Origin: Altererythrobacter sp. KTW20L
GTDB taxonomy: Bacteria > Pseudomonadota > Alphaproteobacteria > Sphingomonadales > Sphingomonadaceae
NCBI RefSeq assembly: GCF_023501975.1
Contig: NZ_JAMFLH010000010.1
Coordinates: forward strand, 1-64,000
DNA length: 64,000 bases
Direction: 5' to 3'
Shown: piece by piece, positions 24,075-31,491 of the stretch
Layout: each line of letters opens with the position of its first letter
Numbering within the stretch: the first letter of the stretch is position 1
The notes under the pieces: model-generated
Told to the model about the DNA's origin: nothing
The model's database searches: none
The model's input: only the letters and a program-made list of their open reading frames with translations
Position numbers and translations under genes: made by a program

Positions 24075-25220
24075 ATGATCGAATTTCCCCTTGGCGGGCT
24101 GTTCCAAATCGTCTGGATACTGCTGACAGCCATTGCGATCTCGATCGCGCTGGAGCGCAGCCGCTTCCGGAAATTCCTGCCGGGGCCGGTGATGGTGCTG
24201 ATCATCCCGTGCACCCTGGCAAATGTGGGCGTCCTTCCAACGCAGTCTCCGACTTATGACAGCATTTCGGGGATCGCCATCCCGGTTGGAATCCTGTTGC
24301 TGCTGCTCAAGGCCGATATCGGGGAAATCCTGCGATCGTCGGGCAAGATGCTGCCGCCGTTCCTGCTGGCTGGGGTGGGAGTGGTCGTGGCAATCCTGAT
24401 TGTCGGCCAGCTCATGCATTTCGACGACGAGGGCAGCCTGTGGTCGCTGCTTTCGGCGTTGTTCATCGGCAGTGTCCTGAACATGGTCGCCACGGCCCAG
24501 GCCATCCAGGCGGACGCGACCCTGGTTGCGGCGATTCTGGCGGTCAATGCCTTGCTTGCGCCAATCTATCTCATGATCCTCATGGTGCTGATGCAGAGCA
24601 GCCTGATCGGCCGGATCATCGGCGTCCAGCCCGGAGCCAGCGCGGGGCACTTTGCCGCCAAGGATTCGGTGGCCGGTATCAAGGATGGAAGTCGTGCTCC
24701 CTCTCCGCCCCTTGGGGAACTGCTGGCGCTGATCTATGCAGTGGGCGCATTCCTTGTGGTCGATTGGTTGACGATCGCCATGGGGATCGAGAACTACTCG
24801 ATCCTGGTCGTAACCCTGGTTGCCGTGGCCGTGCCCAACCTTTTCCCGCGAATTCGCGAGATTCTTAGCGGGGCAAGGGAAATGGGCATGATTGCCATGT
24901 TCCTGTTCATCGGCGCGGTCTCGGCGCAGATCGACCTTGGGGCGCTGGGCTATTCGAGCCTGCGGGTCCTGATTTTCTCGGCGACTGCACTGGCCATCAA
25001 CCTGGTGTTCCTGCTGGTCATCGGCCGACTGCTGAAGTCCGACCCGCACGTCCTGTTCTTGGCCTCGCTCGCCGGGGTCGGAGGGCCGACTTCGACGGCG
25101 GCGGTCGCCGCAGCGCAGGGGCGCGAGGATCTGGTTACGCCCGGCATCCTGTGCGCCCTGCTGGGCGTGGTACTGAGCACTTTCATTGCCGTGCTGATGT
25201 TCCAGGTTGTGGGGGGCTGA
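24075..25220 (+). CDS. DUF819-family integral membrane protein
   Basis: A 381-residue polytopic inner-membrane protein with about ten hydrophobic helices, for example FQIVWILLTAIAISIALE, SGIAIPVGILLLLLKADI, ILAVNALLAPIYLMILMVL and the C-terminal GILCALLGVVLSTFIAVLM. The GDIG-like LKADIGEILRSSGKML and the glycine-rich GVGGPTSTAAVAAAQGRED match the DUF819 (YjcL) family, thought to be transporters of unknown substrate. The ATG at 24075 has AGGATC upstream; longer readings lack a site and are not hydrophobic. It is preceded by a LacI-type operator shared with the P450 and CapA genes, so it may carry the substrate of that pathway. Confidence 0.85.
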   Translation: MIEFPLGGLFQIVWILLTAIAISIALERSRFRKFLPGPVMVLIIPCTLANVGVLPTQSPTYDSISGIAIPVGILLLLLKADIGEILRSSGKMLPPFLLAGVGVVVAILIVGQLMHFDDEGSLWSLLSALFIGSVLNMVATAQAIQADATLVAAILAVNALLAPIYLMILMVLMQSSLIGRIIGVQPGASAGHFAAKDSVAGIKDGSRAPSPPLGELLALIYAVGAFLVVDWLTIAMGIENYSILVVTLVAVAVPNLFPRIREILSGAREMGMIAMFLFIGAVSAQIDLGALGYSSLRVLIFSATALAINLVFLLVIGRLLKSDPHVLFLASLAGVGGPTSTAAVAAAQGREDLVTPGILCALLGVVLSTFIAVLMFQVVGG

Positions 25221-25267
25221 CCGGGAGCACGGCGTGTCTCGCCCCCTTGCGCCGCCCTCAGCAAGAC

Positions 25268-25281
25268 TGTAAGCGCTTGCA
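25268..25281. promoter_or_regulatory. LacI/GalR-type operator, upstream of the P450
   Basis: TGTAAGCGCTTGCA matches TGNAANCGNTTNCA fully, with the central AAGCGCTT self-complementary. It is 46 bp before the P450 start, close enough to overlap the promoter. Confidence 0.6.
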
Positions 25282-25326
25282 GGCAGGCTGCATCTTTGCC
25301 TGCAGATTGCTTTTGAGGGGACCTGC

Positions 25327-26559
25327 GTGACCGACGAGGCGACTGTGCCAGCGACTGGGCCAGCGACTGGGCCAGCGGCTGTTGCACCGGACGATTTCGA
25401 TCCGCATGTGGAAGAGACGTTCGACAGCCCGCATGTCGAGTACGAGCGGATGCGCGCACAGTGCCCCGTGGCCCATTCCAGCGCCCACGGCGGGTTCTGG
25501 GCGCTGACCCGGCATGCCGATATCGTGGCGGCCGTGACCGACAACGAGACCTTCATCACCTCGAAGATCAATGTCATTCCCAACATGTCGCTCGGCAAGC
25601 GGCGGCCGCCGCTGGGCAAGGATCCGCCCGAGCATACCCCGTTCCGCCGTGCGCTCGACCGGACCTTGCGCAACTCGCGCATCGCTGCGCTGGAACCGCG
25701 CTTGCGCGCCCATGCGTCGCGTGAACTGGAGCGGATGATCGGTGCCGGGCGGGGCGATGTGTCGAGCGATTTTGCCACCATCTATCCGGCCTGGATCGAG
25801 GTCGAGTGGCTCAACCTGGAACCATCCAACGCGGTGCTCCTGGCCGATGTCGCCCGGCTCTACAATGTCGCCTGGCGCAACGAGAACATGGACGATGTGG
25901 CCCGGACCAGCGGCCAGCTCTATGCCGTGGCACGCGAGGTGGTGGAGGATCGCCAACGCCATCCGCGGCCTGTTGAAAGCGATCCGGCCTCGGCCCTGCT
26001 GGCGGAGGAGACCCCGTCCGGCCCGATCCCGCCGGACTATGTGATCGAGACCATCCGCCAGGTGCTGGTGGTGGGACTGATGGCTCCGCCGCCGCTGTTC
26101 GGGGCGATCGTGATCCACCTGATCCGCCATCCCGACCTGCAGCAGTACCTGCGGGAAAACCCCGCCCGGATCCCGGCGGCGGTGGAGGAGTTCATCCGGC
26201 TCTACTCGCCCTATCGCGGCTTTGCCCGCACCACCACGCGCGATGTCGAACTGCATGGCCGGACAATCCCCAAGGACGATCCGGTGACCATGGTCTATGC
26301 CTCGGCCAACCGCGACGACGAGGTGTTCGACGACCCCCACAGCTTCCGCTTCGACCGCGAGAACATCCGCCAGCACCTCGGGTTCGGGCGCGGCGCGCAC
26401 CAGTGTGCGGGCGCGGGGCTGGTCCGTCTGGAAATGCGCATCTTCCTGGAAGAACTGCTCAAGCGGACCACCGGCATGGCGCTTGACGGACCGCTGGAAA
26501 TGACCAGGCTGCCCGAACTGGGACCAACCAGCACGCCGGTCACGTTCCGGACCGACTGA
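25327..26559 (+). CDS. Cytochrome P450 with atypical I-helix
   Basis: A 410-residue soluble bacterial P450. It shows the ExxR motif in EEFIRLYSPYRGFAR and the heme-binding loop HLGFGRGAHQCAGAGLVRLE with the axial Cys. The GTG start at 25327 has GAGGGG eight bases upstream. In the I-helix, where most P450s have (A/G)Gx(D/E)T for proton delivery, this one reads VLVVGLMAPPPLFG, with neither acid nor alcohol residue. The N terminus contains PATGPATGPA, encoded by a 12-bp tandem repeat. No ferredoxin or reductase gene is next to it. Likely roles are hydroxylation or O-demethylation of an aromatic; the I-helix makes the mechanism uncertain. Confidence 0.9.
   Translation: MTDEATVPATGPATGPAAVAPDDFDPHVEETFDSPHVEYERMRAQCPVAHSSAHGGFWALTRHADIVAAVTDNETFITSKINVIPNMSLGKRRPPLGKDPPEHTPFRRALDRTLRNSRIAALEPRLRAHASRELERMIGAGRGDVSSDFATIYPAWIEVEWLNLEPSNAVLLADVARLYNVAWRNENMDDVARTSGQLYAVAREVVEDRQRHPRPVESDPASALLAEETPSGPIPPDYVIETIRQVLVVGLMAPPPLFGAIVIHLIRHPDLQQYLRENPARIPAAVEEFIRLYSPYRGFARTTTRDVELHGRTIPKDDPVTMVYASANRDDEVFDDPHSFRFDRENIRQHLGFGRGAHQCAGAGLVRLEMRIFLEELLKRTTGMALDGPLEMTRLPELGPTSTPVTFRTD
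25348..25380 (+). repeat. 12-bp tandem repeat in the P450 N-terminal coding region
   Basis: CCAGCGACTGGG occurs twice in direct succession (25348-25359, 25360-25371) and a third, partial copy CCAGCGGCT follows. It encodes PATGPATGPA, so changes in copy number keep the frame and only lengthen a flexible leader. Confidence 0.85.
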
Positions 26560-26649
26560 CGGGGGCTTCCGGCTGATTGCCCGGGACAGCGTGTAACCCC
26601 CCTCCTGAGGGCCGCCTGGATCACTTGTCCGCACACTCGCTCTATGCCA

Positions 26650-26663
26650 TGCAAACGCTTGCG
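26650..26663. promoter_or_regulatory. LacI/GalR-type operator, upstream of the CapA-like gene
   Basis: TGCAAACGCTTGCG fits TGNAANCGNTTNCA except for the last base. It lies 42 bp before the CapA-like start, almost the same spacing as the site before the P450. Confidence 0.5.
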
Positions 26664-26704
26664 CGAAGGACCGGAAAACCCTGCCGCAGTTGGGAGATTG
26701 TTTC

Positions 26705-27820
26705 GTGACCCATGTCATTCTGGCGACTGGCGACCTCGCCCCCGATCGCGCGAACTATGACGACAGCTATGTCGCCACGCGCGAGGTGCTCCAGGCGGCG
26801 GACATAGTCTTCGGGCAGCTGGAAACCAGCTTTGCCGCCAGCGGCACGCGCCTGCCGCAAGCGCGCCACGCCGTCCTGGCGCGGCCCGACGGATCGGCCG
26901 CCCTGGCCCGGGCCGGGTTCGATGTGATTTCTATGGCCGGCAACCACTGCATGGACTGGGGACGCGAGGCCTACTTCGAAACGCGCCGCAACCTCGAACG
27001 GGCCGGGATCAGTGTGGTAGGCGCAGGCAAGGACATTGCCGAGGCGCGCCAACCGGTCATCCGCACCCTGGGCGACGGCACCCGTGTGGCCTTCCTCGCC
27101 TATTCCTCGATCCTGCCCCATTCCTACTGGGCCGACGAGCGCCGTCCCGGTTGCGCGCCGATGCGGGCCCATACGGTTTACGAGCAGATCGAACACGACC
27201 AGCCCGGGACGCCCGCCCGCGTCCACACCTATCCCCACCGCGAAGACCTGGCTGCCATGCAGGCGGATATCCGGGCGGCCAAGGAGCAGGCGGACCTCGT
27301 CTTCGTATCGCAGCACTGGGGCATCCATTTCGTCCGCGCGGTAGTTGCCGATTACGAGCATGACGTGGCCCGCGCCGCGATCGAGGCAGGGGCCGATGCG
27401 ATCATCGGCGGCCATCCGCACATCATCAAGGGCTGCCAGGTGATCGACGGCAAGCCAGTGTTCCACTGCCTGTGCAATTTCGCCACCGACCTCGCCATGG
27501 ACGAGGCCCATGCCAAGTCCAAAAGCTGGAACGAGATCAGGGTCCTGGCCGAGGAATGGGAGCCGGATTTCGAAGGCCTTTACAACTTCCCGACAGCCTC
27601 GCGCCTGGCGATGGTGGCGCGGTTCGAGGTGGCGGGCGGCAAGCTGCTGAAGGCCGGTTTCTTGCCGCTCCACATCGGCCGCGACGCCGTCCCGCGTCTG
27701 CCCGCGCCGGGTAGCGACGAACATGACGCAGTGGTCGATTACCTGCGCCAGGTGACCGCCGAGGCGGGGCTGAATGCGCAATACCGGCAAGGTCCTGGGA
27801 TGGTTGAAATACACCAATAG
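26705..27820 (+). CDS. CapA-family metallophosphatase-like protein
   Basis: A 371-residue protein of the PGA_cap/CapA calcineurin-like family. Metal-site motifs are visible in order: ATGDLAPDR, FGQLETSFA, SMAGNHCMDWG, VSQHWGIHF and IIGGHPHIIKGCQ. No signal peptide is present, whereas capsule CapA proteins are membrane-bound, so this is a soluble cytosolic relative. The GTG at 26705 is chosen because GGGAG lies eight bases before it. It shares its operator type with the P450. Similar proteins are found in sphingomonad catabolic clusters, where their role is unknown; a hydrolase for a phosphorylated or other metal-assisted substrate is possible. Confidence 0.85.
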   Translation: MTHVILATGDLAPDRANYDDSYVATREVLQAADIVFGQLETSFAASGTRLPQARHAVLARPDGSAALARAGFDVISMAGNHCMDWGREAYFETRRNLERAGISVVGAGKDIAEARQPVIRTLGDGTRVAFLAYSSILPHSYWADERRPGCAPMRAHTVYEQIEHDQPGTPARVHTYPHREDLAAMQADIRAAKEQADLVFVSQHWGIHFVRAVVADYEHDVARAAIEAGADAIIGGHPHIIKGCQVIDGKPVFHCLCNFATDLAMDEAHAKSKSWNEIRVLAEEWEPDFEGLYNFPTASRLAMVARFEVAGGKLLKAGFLPLHIGRDAVPRLPAPGSDEHDAVVDYLRQVTAEAGLNAQYRQGPGMVEIHQ

Positions 27821-27886
27821 CCACCCCGGCCTGATCGACCGGTGGGAAGGTGAAGGGGGCGACGTCTTCCGCCCTTGGTGCGCCAG

Positions 27887-28081
27887 TTACCCGATATGCA
27901 CCTTCCGGTGCCTGCGGCGCGGCACAGTGGCCGCTTCCGCGCCTCGTGCAACGTAGCGCATGCCCCAGATCTCGCCGATTTCGTAAGGTTGGGCAGAGAG
28001 TGCTGCAGCGGCAGGAACGCCGACCACCGGCAGGGCTGCGATGCTGCTGCTGGCGAGGAACTGTCGCCGCGAAAAGATCAT
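27887..28081 (-). CDS. Small Tat-signal protein, unknown function
   Basis: A 64-residue product beginning MIFSRRQFLASSSIAALPVV, a clear twin-arginine signal (SRRQFLAS), with only about 35 residues after the likely cleavage site AAALSA. The mature part ends RRRHRKVHIG. Its ATG overlaps the stop of the preceding Tat protein as ATGA, so it is the last gene of the flavoprotein-cytochrome operon. A mature part this short suggests either a tiny periplasmic accessory subunit or a gene truncated at its 3' end; the operon upstream is itself decayed. I do not recognise a family. Confidence 0.55.
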   Translation of the reverse strand: MIFSRRQFLASSSIAALPVVGVPAAAALSAQPYEIGEIWGMRYVARGAEAATVPRRRHRKVHIG

Positions 28082-28491
28082 GCCAGCCACCATTGCTGCA
28101 ACATGCCGGTGCTTCCTGTTCCCGCGGATATCTCCGTCGACTGGAAAGCGACGGCGTGTTCGCGTGCGAAAATCTCGCTGATCAGGCGATCTGACCAGAG
28201 TGTCAGGCCTTCGATCCGCTGCCCCTGTTGCAGCAATGATGGGATCAGCCCCTGCCATGCGCGGCCAAGATCGGCCTCGCGCGGATCGAGCAGGATGGCA
28301 CCGGCCCGGGCATAGCTTTCGGCCAGGGCGACCGAACGATCAAAGCGAGCATCGAACACGAACAAGGCCGGGCTGGCTTGCGATGGTGCTGCCCGCAGGG
28401 ACGAGGAGAAGGCGGCAGTTCCCGCCAATGAGACTGCCGCAGCGGCAGCCGCGCTATGTTGCATCATCATGCGCCGGGTGATTGCCGTCAT
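28078..28491 (-). CDS. Tat-exported small protein of the flavoprotein operon
   Basis: A 137-residue protein starting MTAITRRMMMQHSAAAAAAV, a twin-arginine signal, followed by about 100 residues (SPALFVFDARFDRSVALAES, GAILLDPREADLGRAWQGLI, GLTLWSDRLISEIFAREHAV). I do not recognise a domain. Its start overlaps the cytochrome c stop and its stop overlaps the next start, both as ATGA. It is therefore translated with the cytochrome and probably acts in the periplasm with the flavoprotein dehydrogenase, perhaps in assembly or electron transfer. It has no CxxCH and no Cys in the mature part. Confidence 0.7.
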   Translation of the reverse strand: MTAITRRMMMQHSAAAAAAVSLAGTAAFSSSLRAAPSQASPALFVFDARFDRSVALAESYARAGAILLDPREADLGRAWQGLIPSLLQQGQRIEGLTLWSDRLISEIFAREHAVAFQSTEISAGTGSTGMLQQWWLA

Positions 28492-28823
28492 CGGCCGGTC
28501 TCCAGATAGGTGGCAATCGCCGCCAGTTCCGCATCGGCGAGTTCTGCTTCGCGCATTTGCGGCATGGATCCGATCCCTCGCCTGACTACAGCCGAAGTAT
28601 AGGCAGCAGGCAAGGACTGGCGATCCTGCAGCAGAGCCTGGCCCGCCGGCACGCGGCGTTCGAGCACGCGGGTGCCGAAGCCACCTGGCAGATGGCACAG
28701 GCCGCACTTCTCGATATAGAGCCGTTCACCTGCAACCGGAGGTTGGGCGGCATCTTCGGCCACGGCGGCGGGCGCGGCGATGGCTGCGGCTAGTGCGAAC
28801 ACGGAAATCAGCGGCCACCTCAT
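28488..28823 (-). CDS. Periplasmic c-type cytochrome, electron acceptor of the flavoprotein
   Basis: A 111-residue class I cytochrome. A signal peptide (MRWPLISVFALAAAIAAPAA, cleavage near AVAED) is followed by one heme site, EKCGLCHLP (CxxCH), and a distal Met, probably in IGSMPQMREAELAD. The size fits the small subunit of 4-cresol dehydrogenase-type complexes, in which FAD electrons pass to a tightly bound cytochrome. Its ATG overlaps the stop of the flavoprotein gene as ATGA. The gene itself is intact although its flavoprotein partner upstream is broken, so any product now lacks its normal partner unless another flavoprotein uses it. Confidence 0.88.
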   Translation of the reverse strand: MRWPLISVFALAAAIAAPAAVAEDAAQPPVAGERLYIEKCGLCHLPGGFGTRVLERRVPAGQALLQDRQSLPAAYTSAVVRRGIGSMPQMREAELADAELAAIATYLETGR

Positions 28824-30110
28824 CCCTGCACACCTCGATAGCGGCGGGGCCAGATGCCCATCTTGCCGGGCGCGATGATGCCCTGCGGGTCGATGGCGTC
28901 CTTGACCTTCTCGTTCCAGCGCAGCAGCGCGCCGTTGTTGTAGGCAAAGCTCCGGGCCACTTCGTCATAGAACAGGGTATGGGTGCGGTATTCGCCCCAC
29001 CCATTTTCCGCCCCGACCGCGATCAGGCGGGAGAACAGCGCATTGGCGCGGGCGGTCATGTCATCGTCGTTGCGGTTGAAGACGATCATGGTGATGTGGT
29101 TGAGATAGCGCTGTCCGGCGGTAAAGCCGCCATAATAGTCGAACCCCGCATCCTCGTACATGCCGCGCACGGTGGTATATTGCTTCCACGCCTCGGCCCC
29201 GGAAAAGTGCGAAACCGGCGAGAAGGTAAGGTGCCCGCCGGGTCCGCCGAGCCAGTCCACCACGCCAAGCGCGCCAAGCGACGGGACGGGGTGGCCCGAT
29301 CCCGGCAGGTCATCCCCTGCGTTCCATTCGGTTTCGGTGAATTCCGCATCCACCTTTCCGGCAAAGGCCTGGCGCACCTTGCGGGCATTGATCGCGTTGA
29401 TGTCCGGATCGCCAAACAGGCGTATGCCGAAGTTCCAGTGGCCCACGCCTGCCTGCTGCCGCGCCGATTCCAGCACGTCGGCGGGCATGGCGCCCGTTCC
29501 CTGGTAATACTGCGACCGCGTGGCGCGGGTGGCGAGGTTGCGAATGACATTGCCGAACGACGGGCTGGCCGCGACCGTCCCGTCCAGTTTCAGCGGTCGC
29601 AGGGCATCCACCGCTGCCGGCAGTTCGTCCGTCCGGTCGAGCTGCATGGCCAGGTTCAGCGTCTGGCGCGGGGCCGGCATCAGCCACAGGCCCATCTTGG
29701 TGACGATCCCGAAGTTGGATTGCATGAAGGCCGGATCCCACGACGGACCAAAGCCATAGGGGAACGCATGCCACGCATTGCTGCCTTCCAGCGCGCCCAT
29801 TCCGGTGCGCAGCAGGCTGCCATCGGCCGTGACCACTTCCATTCCGCAAACCTTGGACGCGTGCTCGCCATAGGGGTGTAGCCCACGCCGCGTTCCAGCG
29901 CATTGCCCAGCACGCTGCCCCAGGTGTGCGCGGGGGCCGACATCCACAGCGGAATGTCGTTGTCTGTCAGGTAGTGGTAGAGGTCATCAAAGCCCACGCC
30001 GGGCTCCACCACCACATAGCCCATCTCGACATTGCATTCGAGGATGCGGTTCATGCGGATCATGTCCACCATGACGACATCGGCGATATGCGGCGCTGCC
30101 CCGCCATAGC
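28820..30110 (-). pseudogene. Broken VAO/4-cresol-dehydrogenase-like flavoprotein
   Basis: The frame resembles the flavoprotein subunit of 4-cresol dehydrogenase, vanillyl-alcohol oxidase and eugenol hydroxylase. It starts abruptly inside the FAD-binding domain at YGGAAPHIADVVMVDMIRMN, so roughly 100 N-terminal residues are missing. It reads MGYVVVEPGVGF and WMSAPAHTWGSVLGNALERG and then shifts frame in a G4 run (29873-29876) where the paralogue at 31491 has one more base. The rest (GEHASKVCGMEVVTADGSLL to GIIAPGKMGIWPRRYRGVQG) is in a second frame and complete. The 5' break joins it directly to the dioxygenase-like gene. Two independent lesions make it a pseudogene. Confidence 0.85.
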
Positions 30111-31241
30111 TTCGTGCGGGTGCGCGGCGGTCAGGAAGCCGTAGCGGTAGGGATGTCCCAGGTAGCGATCATCGATCCTGGACAATGCCCCGGCCCATTC
30201 GGGGAACAGTGTCTCTTCCTGCCATCCGGCCTGCGGGCGGGCGACATCGAAGGTGTACTTGCGGATGGTGGTGCGGGCTCCGGCAGGGTTGAACGGCTTG
30301 CCGTTGACGTCCGGAAAGAACGGGAACGGATTGGAATCGCTGACTGCGGCGTGAAGCGTGATCACGCCGCCTTCGTCTGTGGCGGAAAAGGTGTGGACCA
30401 TCGCCATCTCCGGCCCGGCAATCCACACCACTTCGCTGGCATCGCCATTGCGCGGCACAATGCCGATATAGCTTGGAATCCTATCGTCCCAGCCCCAGTG
30501 GACCTTCCCCTGGTGAAGCCGTTCCATGCTGGAGACCATGCCATAGACGGGGATCAGGATGTAGTTCTGCGAAATGGCGATGTCGTGGACCATCGACATA
30601 TAGGGCGCGGCCAGCTTGCGTTCGCTGGTCACCATGCCACCGGGATCGATCGTGTAAATCCATATGGCATTGCTCGCCAGGCCTTCGGCTTCATAGCCAA
30701 AAGCGATCATCTCGCCCGTCCTCCCGTCGATCTTGGGGTGGGCGGTGAAGGTGGGCGCCTTGTAGCCGCCGCCGAAATCATACGAGCCGCCGGTTTGAAG
30801 GGTGGCCGGATCAACTTCGTAGGGCAGGGCATCTTCTTTCAGGGCCAGCATCTTGCCGTTGAACATGATGATGTTGGTGTTCGACACGGTGCCCGAAACA
30901 CCGGCTACCGACGGGTCATCGGTAAAGGGATTGCGATAATAGCCGAACAGCTGCCGCCGGGCCTGCCGGTTGGCGAGATAGCGCGGCGTTTCCACGAAGC
31001 GGGCGGTGAAATCGCATGATCCGTCGGCGATGCGGAAAGTGCTGGCGATGCCATCGGCGGCAAAGGGCGAATCGTCGGCGAACATCGGCGGATAGAGTCA
31101 TTCGGCCCCGACCCGGATGAAGGTTCCATTCAGGCCCGGGGGGATCGTGCCGATCACTTCGCAATCGAAAACTTCCGAATTGAACCGTGCTGGCTCCATC
31201 GGTCCGCGCAGTGCAGGATGGTGTGCATAGGACAATGTCAT
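30060..31241 (-). pseudogene. Broken carotenoid-oxygenase-family gene (lignostilbene dioxygenase-like)
   Basis: The frame begins MTLSYAHHPALRGPMEPARF at 31241, continues to TFIRVGAE, and meets an in-frame TGA at 31098-31100 where a Trp codon is likely in relatives. It then goes on in the same frame as LYPPMFADDSPFAADG. Three of the four iron-binding His regions are visible (FTAHPKIDGRTGEM, MSMVHDIAIS, MAMVHTFSATDE). The protein breaks off after HPYRYGFLTAAHPH, about 130 residues short of the usual 480, so the fourth His is gone. Intact relatives cleave a stilbene double bond into two aromatic aldehydes. A nonsense codon plus a 3' deletion means it is inactive. Confidence 0.85.
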
Positions 31242-31292
31242 GTCAGATGGTCCGCTCCCGTTTCGGCAAGGCCTTTCGCCCTTTCCCCCTTC

Positions 31293-31338
31293 TTGACATA
31301 TACAAACAGATTGGCAACATCTGTTGCAAGCGTTTGCA
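31293..31338 (+). promoter_or_regulatory. Promoter with LacI/GalR-type operator between divergent units
   Basis: A perfect -35 hexamer TTGACA is at 31293-31298. The operator TGCAAGCGTTTGCA (31325-31338) fits TGNAANCGNTTNCA and is embedded in the longer palindrome TTGCAAGCGTTTGCAA. It lies where the -10 region and start of transcription would be, a typical place for repression. It serves the plus-strand fusion gene and btu-like operon and perhaps the minus-strand dioxygenase-like operon. Confidence 0.6.
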
Positions 31339-31386
31339 ACTTGCCATGTAGCCGTTTGCTCAAAGGGCATTACCGGGAGGGGGCAA

Positions 31387-31491
31387 ATGAGAGTTTTGAT
31401 ACTTGCGGCCTCGTCGCCGCAACCCCTCACACCAAGGCTTAACGACACGCGCGGCTGGTCGGTTTGCGTCCCGGCGGTTATCACTTCCTGA
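31387..31491 (+). CDS. Short leader ORF coupled to the flavoprotein fusion
   Basis: A 34-codon frame begins MRVLILAASSPQPLTPRLND, with a strong ribosome binding site (GGGAGGGGG) four bases before the ATG. Its TGA at 31489-31491 overlaps the ATG of the flavoprotein fusion as TGATG, and that ATG has no good site of its own. It could be a leader peptide that drives translation of the next gene, or the stump of a deleted gene. No family was recognised. Confidence 0.4.
   Translation: MRVLILAASSPQPLTPRLNDTRGWSVCVPAVITS

Noticed and set aside
22926-25781. A 951-codon open frame on the minus strand
   Set aside because: It lies antisense to the aldehyde dehydrogenase, DUF819 and P450 genes and shows no domain; it is an effect of high GC content.
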